From the NCBI GenBank assembly GCA_015063695.1, contig SVTQ01000026.1, positions 1 to 33,127 of the forward strand: DNA of 33,127 nt, read 5' to 3'. The DNA is from Oscillospiraceae bacterium. Lineage in GTDB: Bacteria; Bacillota; Clostridia; Oscillospirales; CAG-272. The notes under the pieces are model-generated. The model ran no database searches and was not told the origin of the DNA. It saw only the letters and a list, made by a program, of their open reading frames with translations. Shown here one piece after another: positions 1 through 5,842 of the stretch; position 1 is the first letter of the stretch, and each line of letters starts with the position of its first letter. Both the position numbers and the translations under genes were made by a program.

Positions 1-127
1 GGACCCCAGCACGTGGTCCCCTTCGTCCCTTGGGGCCCCCGGGAAATCGGAGTTTACGACGATTTATGGGGAATGGGCACTCAGGAGAAGGCTAATCTAA
101 GGATCCCGCCAAACATTCCCAAAACGG
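1..127. other. Left-edge spacer, no gene recognised
   Basis: These bases lie downstream of the rpmE terminator. They contain a small G/C-rich inverted repeat at the very start (GGACC ... GGTCC) and a G-rich stretch, but no ORF with a plausible start and no RNA gene I can recognise. An open frame that crosses this stretch runs antisense through rpmE and is not credible. The segment may be part of an intergenic repeat cut by the window edge. Confidence 0.4.
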
Positions 128-161
128 AAAAACCGGATAAGAACGGGAAGTCCTTATCCGG
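128..161 (-). terminator. rpmE intrinsic terminator
   Basis: On the minus strand the arms CCGGATAAG and CTTATCCGG form a perfect 9-bp stem with an 11-nt loop, followed by TTTTT. It begins 11 bases past the rpmE stop codon, so it should end the rpmE transcript. Confidence 0.8.
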
Positions 162-171
162 AATAAACCAA

Positions 172-387
172 TTATTTCGCAGCTGCACGACGCTTGTTGA
201 ACTTGTCAACACGTCCGCCGGTATCAACAACCTTCTGCTTACCTGTATAAAAAGGATGACACTTTGCACAAATTTCAACACGGATCTCGCCGTTAGCATC
301 GCCCTTAGTGGAACGGGTCACAACAGATTCGCCGCAAGCACAACGGATAGTTACTTCCTTGTAATCAGGATGAATTCCAGCCTTCAT
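172..387 (-). CDS. rpmE: 50S ribosomal protein L31
   Basis: This 71-residue protein is bL31, a small protein of the large ribosomal subunit at the central protuberance. It starts [10 protein letters not shown] and has the Cys-containing (zinc-binding, C+) form: CAC near residues 16-18 and CAKC near 40-43, followed by the family signature HPFYTGKQK and the GGRVDKF motif. The ATG at 387 is preferred over the in-frame GTG nine bases upstream because AGGAG lies 8 nt before this ATG and would overlap the GTG. The gene has its own promoter and terminator, so it is a single-gene unit lying downstream of spoIIGA-sigE. C+ paralogues elsewhere are often zinc-regulated, but no Zur site is evident here. 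Confidence 0.95.
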   Translation of the reverse strand: MKAGIHPDYKEVTIRCACGESVVTRSTKGDANGEIRVEICAKCHPFYTGKQKVVDTGGRVDKFNKRRAAAK

Positions 388-423
388 TGTTTTCACTCCT
401 TATAGTATTTCAGTTACCATGGC

Positions 424-452
424 ATTATATCACGTTTCAAATCAAAAATCAA
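424..452 (-). promoter_or_regulatory. Sigma-A promoter of rpmE
   Basis: The minus strand reads -35 TTGATT (447-452), a 17-bp spacer, and -10 TATAAT (424-429). The start of transcription would fall about 30 nt upstream of the rpmE ATG. A TTGACA hexamer at 460-465 is too far upstream to pair with this -10. Confidence 0.75.
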
Positions 453-523
453 TACCTTTTGTCAAAAAAATTAAACTTCGCCATAAAAAGTTTTTACTGT
501 CCCCGATTTCCACCCTTTCTTCC

Positions 524-1255
524 TTATATCTTATCTTTTATTCTCTCCCGAAGCTTCCCTATTATTTTCTTTTCGAGCCTTGAAATATAGGACTGCGAGA
601 TCCCCATCATGTCGGCAACCTCCTTCTGAGTGTATTCCCTCTTTCCCGAAAGACCGTACCGAAGCTCAATAATATATCTCTCGCGCTCCGAAAGCTCCGA
701 GACCGCTTCCCTCACCGCCTTCTCATCCTCGCTTTTTTCCATGTCTCGGCTGACAGAATCCTCCTCACTTCCGAGAACGTCGGAAAGAAGAAGCTCGTTG
801 CCGTCCCAGTCAACGTTCAAGGGTTCATCGATGGAAACGTCGTTCTTGTGGGAAGCGCACTTCCTTATATACATAAGTATCTCGTTTTCAATGCATCTTG
901 AAGCATAAGTTGCAAGCTTGATATTCTTGTCGGAACGGAAAGTATTTATTGCCTTGATAAGCCCTATTGTTCCAATGGAAATAAGGTCCTCAAGACCAAC
1001 CCCCGTGCTCTCAAACTTCTTGGCAATATAGACCACAAGGCGCAGATTGTGTTCAATAAGCACAGTGCTTTTGGAGCGGTCTGCCTCCATCTCCATAATA
1101 GCCTCCGCCTCTTTTTCCGGGGAGAGAGGGGGCGGAAGCGTATCAGGACCGTTTATATAGTAATCCTCCCCCGTCTCCATAAAAGCGGTCATTATCCGCG
1201 CCACAAATATCTTATAGGAGACGACCGCATCAAGAATTCTTTTTTTAAGTATCAT
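524..1255 (-). CDS. sigE: RNA polymerase sporulation sigma factor SigE
   Basis: Mother-cell sigma factor made as an inactive precursor. The 243-residue protein has an amphipathic pro-sequence (residues 1 to about 30), then YYI..PDTLPPPLS, which lines up with the region just after the SpoIIGA cleavage site in known SigE proteins. Region 2 contains NLRLVVYIAKKF, EDLISIGTIGLIKA and YASRCIENEILMYIRK. Region 4 ends with KEVADMMGISQSYISRLEKKI, the -35-binding helix-turn-helix. The ATG at 1255 is chosen because GGAGG ends 4 nt upstream; an in-frame ATG at 1273 has the Shine-Dalgarno sequence inside its own coding frame. The gene is 20 nt after spoIIGA and is co-transcribed with its protease. The usual third gene of this cluster, sigG, is not here; rpmE follows instead. 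Confidence 0.96.
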   Translation of the reverse strand: MILKKRILDAVVSYKIFVARIMTAFMETGEDYYINGPDTLPPPLSPEKEAEAIMEMEADRSKSTVLIEHNLRLVVYIAKKFESTGVGLEDLISIGTIGLIKAINTFRSDKNIKLATYASRCIENEILMYIRKCASHKNDVSIDEPLNVDWDGNELLLSDVLGSEEDSVSRDMEKSEDEKAVREAVSELSERERYIIELRYGLSGKREYTQKEVADMMGISQSYISRLEKKIIGKLRERIKDKI

Positions 1256-1275
1256 ATAACCTCCGAATGTCATAA

Positions 1276-2115
1276 TTACGTAATCACCGACTGCGGCACA
1301 ATGCAGTCAAAGCCGCCGTAGCCGTCCACGTCTTCTATCACCATAACCGCCCGAATGGGCTTTCCTCTTCCCTTTTTTGTCTTCAAAAAGATCCCGCCGG
1401 TAACGATTCCCCAAAGAAGCTTTGCTTCTCCGACACGCCGCACACTTACAACACGTACCCGTCGCCTTGTATCAGGTGAAAGCTTTTCCGCATCCGAAAC
1501 TTCACCGCAAAGGAGCTCGGCATCGGCGCATCCCGAAAACAGAGCTTTTCTCACAAAAATAACGGGAAGCCCCGATACAGGCTCTGTTATAAGATTTCCC
1601 GTATCAACCAAAGCAGACGCTTCCACCTTTATGCCAAAACAGCATATATCAAGATAACACTCTCTGCTTTTCGGCGCACTGCCCATTATTTTAAGTATCC
1701 ACCGAGCCAAAAGTGCTCCCACGGCAAAAACAAAGACCGCACCTCCCCCATTGTTTCGAAAAGTCGGAATTTCACCTCCGCCGAGAGAGCAAACGAAAGT
1801 AACAGCCCCTGCAAGAAGAGCACCTATACCCCAAAGAAAAACCGTGTTCTTGAGATAGACCTTCACAGAAAAGCCAAGCCCGATGCAAATCAAGATCATA
1901 AGAAAGCTGACGACAAAGCTTATAATAAATGAAAGAATCCCCGAAACCCCGAAATAGGTCATTATGACCGCAGACAAAGCACCCACAGCCGCCGCCACAG
2001 TCCCGCGAAAAGCAGTAAATCTGCGCCCCACCAACCGAAACGTCAGGTAAAGGGAAATAAAATCCATTGAAAAATTTATAAGAAACAGAATATCCGCATA
2101 AAGAACAGTTTTCAA
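1276..2115 (-). CDS. spoIIGA: Sigma-E processing peptidase SpoIIGA
   Basis: Membrane aspartic peptidase that activates pro-SigE in the mother cell after a signal from the forespore. From the chosen start the protein has 279 residues. The N-terminal half holds about five hydrophobic membrane helices (first: YADILFLINF). The cytoplasmic C-terminal half carries the aspartic-protease motif SALVDTGN with the catalytic Asp near residue 171, followed by the flap-like GLPVIFV. The start is most likely TTG at 2115, directly after a strong GGGAGGAAGGA, giving MKTVLYADILF, which matches the short N-terminus of the family; a longer version starting at 2136 would include the ribosome-binding site. It is immediately upstream of sigE, the standard arrangement for enzyme and substrate. 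Confidence 0.93.
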   Translation of the reverse strand: MKTVLYADILFLINFSMDFISLYLTFRLVGRRFTAFRGTVAAAVGALSAVIMTYFGVSGILSFIISFVVSFLMILICIGLGFSVKVYLKNTVFLWGIGALLAGAVTFVCSLGGGEIPTFRNNGGGAVFVFAVGALLARWILKIMGSAPKSRECYLDICCFGIKVEASALVDTGNLITEPVSGLPVIFVRKALFSGCADAELLCGEVSDAEKLSPDTRRRVRVVSVRRVGEAKLLWGIVTGGIFLKTKKGRGKPIRAVMVIEDVDGYGGFDCIVPQSVIT

Positions 2116-2153
2116 TCCTTCCTCCCGGGTAACCAAAACCCATTTACTGCCTC

Positions 2154-2189
2154 ATTATACACCTTGGCGCCGCATTTTTCTGTCAAAAA
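2154..2189 (-). promoter_or_regulatory. spoIIG-type promoter with 21-bp spacer and overlapping 0A-box-like site
   Basis: The minus strand has consensus -35 TTGACA (2181-2186) and consensus -10 TATAAT (2154-2159) separated by 21 bp, much longer than the optimal 17. The -35 overlaps TGTCAAA on the opposite strand, one mismatch from the Spo0A box TGTCGAA. Known background: the Bacillus subtilis spoIIG promoter has a 22-bp spacer and is activated by phosphorylated Spo0A bound over the -35. The same architecture here supports Spo0A control of the spoIIGA-sigE operon. Confidence 0.7.
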
Positions 2190-2210
2190 AAGAGACCTCC
2201 AATTTAATAT

Positions 2211-2348
2211 GTAGGGACAGGCGTCCCCGACTGTCCGATTGCACACCATATTCTTCCTTTATTCCGCAAGAATGATATACGAAGCATTGTATTGATATAA
2301 TTCCAAATGCCGTATGCTTTACGGACAGTCGAGGACGCCTGTCCCTAC
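2211..2348. repeat. Inverted pair of GTAGGGA/GTAGGGG-type palindromic repeats
   Basis: A roughly 27-nt arm (2211-2237, beginning GTAGGGACAGGCGTCC) is repeated in inverse orientation at 2322-2348, with 84 nt between. The copies are near perfect, so the whole segment could fold as a long hairpin, as a miniature inverted-repeat element would. Related GTAGGGG palindromes occur elsewhere in the window. Confidence 0.75.
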
Positions 2349-2387
2349 AATTAATTAAAATGAACTACCTTGTTATCGCCAATACAC

Positions 2388-2482
2388 AAAAGAGACCAAC
2401 TCTCACGAGTTGGTCTCTCAGTATAAAAGTTTTCGCCGCCCTTTTACAAAAGGGCGCGGGGTGCAGGGGCAGAGCCCCGCAT
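2388..2482 (-). terminator. Composite 3' element ending in a terminator hairpin
   Basis: Reading the minus strand after the dockerin gene that ends at 2532, there is a GGGGC/GCCCC hairpin, then CCTTTT..AAAAGG, then AAAACTTTT, then a perfect 12-bp stem (AGAGACCAACTC / GAGTTGGTCTCT, loop GTGA, 2391-2418) followed by a short T-run. A second copy of this whole arrangement lies at 14250-14352. The last hairpin is the probable terminator. Confidence 0.6.
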
Positions 2483-2487
2483 CTGCA

Positions 2488-2517
2488 GGGGAAAGCGGGA
2501 AGACCCCGCTTTTCCCC
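2488..2517 (-). repeat. G/C-rich hairpin after the first DUF4838 gene
   Basis: The arms GGGGAAAGCGGG (2488-2499) and CCCGCTTTTCCCC (2505-2517) pair around a very short loop just past the stop codon. No T-run follows on the minus strand, so it is more likely an mRNA 3'-end stabiliser or part of the adjacent repeat than a terminator itself. Confidence 0.5.
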
Positions 2518-2531
2518 GCAAGTTTAATACC

Positions 2532-4757
2532 TTAGTTCATAAGGTCTGCGTAAGGATTTTCGTATCTGTTGAGATCGGAAGTGATGTATCTGTTAAGGTT
2601 AACAGCGTGCTTGGGGTCATCAACAGGGTTAGGTCTCTGACCGGGGCCTGCATACCAGTCTTCCCATCTGCCGGAAACAACTTCAAGATCGAACCAGCCG
2701 AGAAGAGGAGATTCGTAGTAATTCTTGCTTCCGAGGCTTGTAACGTACATACCGGGGGTGAAGTTGTACATCTGCATGAGACTGTAAACGTAGTCATATC
2801 TTGACTGCCATTCTGCATCACCTGCAATGCTTCCCTTTTCAGCGAAAGCACCGCAAACAGCGAGGAAGTACATGGGTATGCTCATCTTGTTGATCCTGTC
2901 ATAGTAAGAGGAATCACTTTCAGCTCTTGCATTTATAAAGAGCTGATCCATTTCTTCAAAGTGCTCATACATGTAGCTGAGACTGTAAAGGTTGCCGGGC
3001 CAGTCGTAGTTGTTGGTGAAGCAGCCGGCTTCGTCGCCTGCTTCTTCAGCCATGTAGATGTATTCCTTAATATATTCCCAGCCGTCGCCGTAAGCGTATT
3101 CAAGGAATTCATTGAGAGTCTGGTCAAATTCTGCTTCGCTCATGTAGGGATCCCACATACACTGAGCTGCCAGATAGTCTCTGATAGGCTCGAAGGTGAG
3201 AGCTCTGTTGGAGCCGCCGTAGTTACCTTCATAGTAGATACCGTCAACGCCGTGTTCAGCAAGATATCTGAAGTCAGCTCTGATGTTGGTGATGTTGGGA
3301 CAGGGAGCTATGAAGTAATAGAAGTTGTAAGCGTAGTACCAAACAAAGATCTTGCTTGCGATCTGTGCCCAGTATTCAAAGTAGTATCTTTCTTCCCAGT
3401 TGGTAAAGCCCATGGTGTTACCGTAGTCGGAGCAATCATCGGAATCAAAGGTGTGGTTGTTACATCCGTTCCAGCAGTAAGTAACTACAACGCCTTCGAT
3501 GGGCTTTGTAAGCACGGGAGGAATACGCGCGGAGCCGTAAGCGATGAAGTAAATTTCCATATCGGGCCATACGTCGCGAACTGCTTCTGCTACGATATTG
3601 TCAAAGCGTGTGATAGTACCTGCAACGGACTTTTCAGCCTGATATACAGACTTACATTCTGCACAAGAACAGTAATTTTCGTTATCGTTCCAGGATACGG
3701 AGAGACGAAGGATAGTTGTACCTACCTTGTAGGTGCCGCCTTCCCAGCCCTGTCTTTCATTGACAAGGTTGATGCACCAGTTGATAGCAATATTCTGGTT
3801 TATCCAGTTTGAAGGAGCGAGACAAGGCTGTTCGGCGCCGCTGATTCCGAAAATATATTCGAAGGAGTGAGCGTTGATCCAAAGGTTACCGTCACCGAAG
3901 CCATACTTGTTGTTAAGAAGCATAACGTTACCCGTAAAGGAGTTGAGACAGCTGCCTACGGAAAGCCATGCAGCAGTTTCATCGTATGTGGAGTTTGTCC
4001 ATTTCAGAGTATGAACGTCTCTGAAGGTGAACTGAGGCTCATAGGTTTCGTTAAGACCTGCAGGAACGTTTACCTTACCCTGGGGAAGGAACTCATCAGA
4101 GCCGTATTCCCAAAGACGCATACCGAGATACTGTTTTGCAAACTGCATGACCGCATACATGTTACCGCGCTGATAGCCGCCGATCATGTAGAAGTCACCG
4201 TTTTCGATCTTCCATGTGTAGCCTTCCTTGCCGTGTGCGCCGGAAGCATCATGAACGAGATAGATGTGGTGCTTTGCAGAAGGAGTATAGGTTATGTTGA
4301 GCTCATAGCCCATAGCCGCCTGAATGAAATTGCGGAGCTGACGGGAAGCATAGTGATAGTTCTCGTAAGCATAGAAGCCTTCCTGAGGGTCAGCTACAAC
4401 GATATCATATGTTGAAATATCGTTGCCTGCAATAAGAAGCTCGGTAACAGCCTTGTCAGCTACAGAGCCGTTTAAAGCGGACGTAACGCCTGCAAGATAC
4501 TGCTTCATAATAATAATATCTTTTGCGTTAACATCGCCGTCACCGTTTATATCGGCAGCAGCAACGTTCATAGAGTGAGTCTGAACAGAGGAAACGTACT
4601 TTCTCAGAAGGAGAGAGTCAATAGCGTTGATCCTGCCGTCGTTGTTCAAGTCACCTACAGTCGTTTCAACTGCTGCTACGGGAGCTACGGATGCAAAGAT
4701 CGCACAAGTAGACAGTAGCATAGCAAGCGTCAAAACAACAGAAAGAAGTTTTTTCAT
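2532..4757 (-). CDS. Secreted dockerin protein with DUF4838 domain (paralogue 1)
   Basis: Predicted exported glycan-active protein of 741 residues. A signal peptide (MKKLLSVVLTLAMLL.., cut near the APVAAVE region, residue about 30) is followed by a type I dockerin (about 37-92) with two calcium-loop repeats, DLNNDGRINAIDSLLLRKY and DINGDGDVNAKDIIIMKQY. Residues about 105-235 resemble the alpha/beta domain placed before GH67- and GH20-like barrels. The rest matches DUF4838, including WNDNENYCSCAECK and PCPNITNIRADFRYLAEHGVDG. DUF4838 proteins are suspected glycoside hydrolases, but I know of no assigned substrate. The ATG at 4757 is 11 nt after AGGAG; an in-frame GTG at 4769 overlaps that site. 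It has its own consensus promoter. Its closest relative is the next gene upstream. Confidence 0.85.
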   Translation of the reverse strand: MKKLLSVVLTLAMLLSTCAIFASVAPVAAVETTVGDLNNDGRINAIDSLLLRKYVSSVQTHSMNVAAADINGDGDVNAKDIIIMKQYLAGVTSALNGSVADKAVTELLIAGNDISTYDIVVADPQEGFYAYENYHYASRQLRNFIQAAMGYELNITYTPSAKHHIYLVHDASGAHGKEGYTWKIENGDFYMIGGYQRGNMYAVMQFAKQYLGMRLWEYGSDEFLPQGKVNVPAGLNETYEPQFTFRDVHTLKWTNSTYDETAAWLSVGSCLNSFTGNVMLLNNKYGFGDGNLWINAHSFEYIFGISGAEQPCLAPSNWINQNIAINWCINLVNERQGWEGGTYKVGTTILRLSVSWNDNENYCSCAECKSVYQAEKSVAGTITRFDNIVAEAVRDVWPDMEIYFIAYGSARIPPVLTKPIEGVVVTYCWNGCNNHTFDSDDCSDYGNTMGFTNWEERYYFEYWAQIASKIFVWYYAYNFYYFIAPCPNITNIRADFRYLAEHGVDGIYYEGNYGGSNRALTFEPIRDYLAAQCMWDPYMSEAEFDQTLNEFLEYAYGDGWEYIKEYIYMAEEAGDEAGCFTNNYDWPGNLYSLSYMYEHFEEMDQLFINARAESDSSYYDRINKMSIPMYFLAVCGAFAEKGSIAGDAEWQSRYDYVYSLMQMYNFTPGMYVTSLGSKNYYESPLLGWFDLEVVSGRWEDWYAGPGQRPNPVDDPKHAVNLNRYITSDLNRYENPYADLMN

Positions 4758-4795
4758 TATTTCGCACACTCCTATAAAAATTTTTATACGTATAT

Positions 4796-4824
4796 ATTAT
4801 ACTAAAGCGATTTCCTTTTGTCAA
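4796..4824 (-). promoter_or_regulatory. Sigma-A promoter of DUF4838 paralogue 1
   Basis: Consensus -35 TTGACA (4819-4824), 17-bp spacer and consensus -10 TATAAT (4796-4801) on the minus strand, followed by an A/T-rich leader to AGGAG. The promoter of paralogue 2 (8105-8133) shares TTGACA, the spacer length and the sequence TTTAGTATA around the -10. Confidence 0.85.
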
Positions 4825-4973
4825 TAAATCGGCAAAAAACAAAGTACAAGTATAATACATTTTCTACAATTTACACACAAAATACACCTTGTTTTAGCGC
4901 ATGTTCAACAACACCCCCCTATATTGCCGATAAAACAGCCGCTTTTCCTTTACGTTATCTCTGTTTGTTTTTT

Positions 4974-5000
4974 GTAGGGGCGGATTCTATATCCGACCGC
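4974..5000 (+). repeat. GTAGGGG-family palindrome
   Basis: It begins GTAGGGGCGGAT and closes ATCCGaCCGC, so it pairs internally. The GTAGGGG end and the CCGC end are shared with other copies, while the stem sequence is its own. Confidence 0.65.
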
Positions 5001-5034
5001 GGCAAAACGCGCAAAAGCCGACGGCGAAAGGTGT

Positions 5035-5085
5035 GTTGTTCTTATCAGAGAAAATGAAATTATTTCATTTTCGACTAAGAATAAC
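5035..5085. repeat. Long A/T-rich hairpin
   Basis: The outer arms GTTGTTCTTA and TAAGAATAAC and the inner arms GAAAATGAAAT and ATTTCATTTTC pair around a minimal loop. No gene ends nearby, so the role is unknown; it resembles a degenerate miniature element. Confidence 0.5.
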
Positions 5086-5145
5086 CGGCATCTCATTTGT
5101 ATGCACAAATGCAGTTGGTCGGTAGCCCAAAGCCACTAACAAGAG

Positions 5146-5169
5146 AACCCCAAGCCGTCTTACGACAGC
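5146..5169 (+). repeat. Truncated copy of the CCCCAAGCC terminator motif
   Basis: AACCCCAAGCCGTCTTACGA plus CAGC matches the 5' arm and loop of the bidirectional terminator at 27105-27136 with a single base difference, but the second arm GCTTGGGGTT is replaced by unrelated C-rich sequence. Confidence 0.45.
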
Positions 5170-5191
5170 CCCCGGACCCCTTATCAACAGA

Positions 5192-5229
5192 AAAGAGAAG
5201 ATTCGTTTATTACAACGAGTCTTCTCTTT
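5192..5229 (+). terminator. Terminator-like hairpin without an adjacent gene
   Basis: The arms AAAGAGAAGATTCG and CGAGTCTTCTCTTT pair (one G-T wobble) around a 10-nt loop. It is followed by a C and few T residues. No upstream gene uses it in this window, so it may be carried by a repeat. Confidence 0.4.
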
Positions 5230-5325
5230 CATTGTATTCTGTAAACCACCCTCAGTGTGCGATAGGCTCCCTCCATGCCCATTCCCGAAAACTTTCGCAA
5301 GCTCAGATTACCCGTTCATCCAATT

Positions 5326-5489
5326 TGCCTTCTCCTGAGGGAGAAGGCTGGGGTCCTCAAACAGACTTGTCTGTTTGGGGTTCTCAGAAGGGGGACCGCG
5401 TAGTGGTGGATGAGGAGTAGCTTTAAGTTAAAATAGGCACCTCATCCGTCAGACTTCGTCTGCCACCTTCCCCCACTGGGGAAGGCTAT
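5326..5489. repeat. Composite inverted intergenic element with nested hairpin cassette
   Basis: The left end is a hairpin GCCTTCTCC..GGAGAAGGC and the right end a related hairpin CCTTCCCC..GGGGAAGGC. Between them GTGGATGAGG and CCTCATCCGTC pair. This resembles an abundant intergenic element of Firmicutes. At 5350-5385 it contains GGGGTCCTC, a hairpin (AAACAGAC / GTCTGTTT) and GGGGTTCTC, the same cassette found at 17029 and 17128. Confidence 0.6.
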
Positions 5490-5590
5490 GGTGGCGGTAA
5501 GGCACCTTTCGCAAAAGTCGGAAGTTTCGACAAGCCTATAGGCTCAGCGGGCGAAAGGTCCTAATGGGGCCGGTGTTCCTGACTTTGTCT

Positions 5591-5792
5591 GTTGAGTGAT
5601 ATGCTGACTACCGTCAACGTGATATTTTCGCTTTGCGAAAGTGATATTAAACCTATCGGTTTAGTGATATTCTATTCGCCATAAACTGTCCGAAGGACAA
5701 TATCACTATGCGTAGCATCATATAACTGCGGCGCAATATCACTCGCCAAAGGCGAATATAACTGTGGCACCCTCCGTAAGGAAGGTGCCACA
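5591..5792. repeat. Palindrome array A with ATATCAC/GTGATAT linkers
   Basis: A series of short hairpins joined by 7-nt linkers. The left half uses GTGATAT linkers (stems TTTCGC/GCGAAA at 5626-5640 and TAAACC/GGTTTA at 5648-5663). The right half uses the reverse complement ATATCAC/ATATAAC (stems TGTCC/GGACA at 5687, ATGC/GCAT at 5708, a shortened TGC/GCA at 5727, TCGCC/GGCGA at 5743 and TGTGGCACC/GGTGCCACA at 5763). Stems differ but stay paired. The right half has a 20-nt period except where a hairpin has lost 4 nt. Confidence 0.75.
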
Positions 5793-5842
5793 AGCCGTCG
5801 GCTTACTTTTAATTATTTGACATCAAGCCAAAATCCTACAAC

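Larger units (their letters stand above)
4830..5842. other. Repeat-rich 1-kb gene-free spacer
   Basis: No credible gene is seen between the two DUF4838 paralogues. The spacer holds, in order: an A/T-rich stretch; a GTAGGGG palindrome (4974-5000); a long A/T hairpin (5035-5085); a truncated CCCCAAGCC motif (5146-5169); a terminator-like hairpin (5192-5229); a composite inverted element with a nested hairpin cassette (5326-5489); and a palindrome array (5591-5792). Short open frames inside it lie across these repeats and have no ribosome-binding site. Confidence 0.7.

Noticed and set aside
13..405. A 130-residue plus-strand frame at the left edge
   Set aside because: It runs antisense through the whole of rpmE and its terminator and promoter and has no domain.
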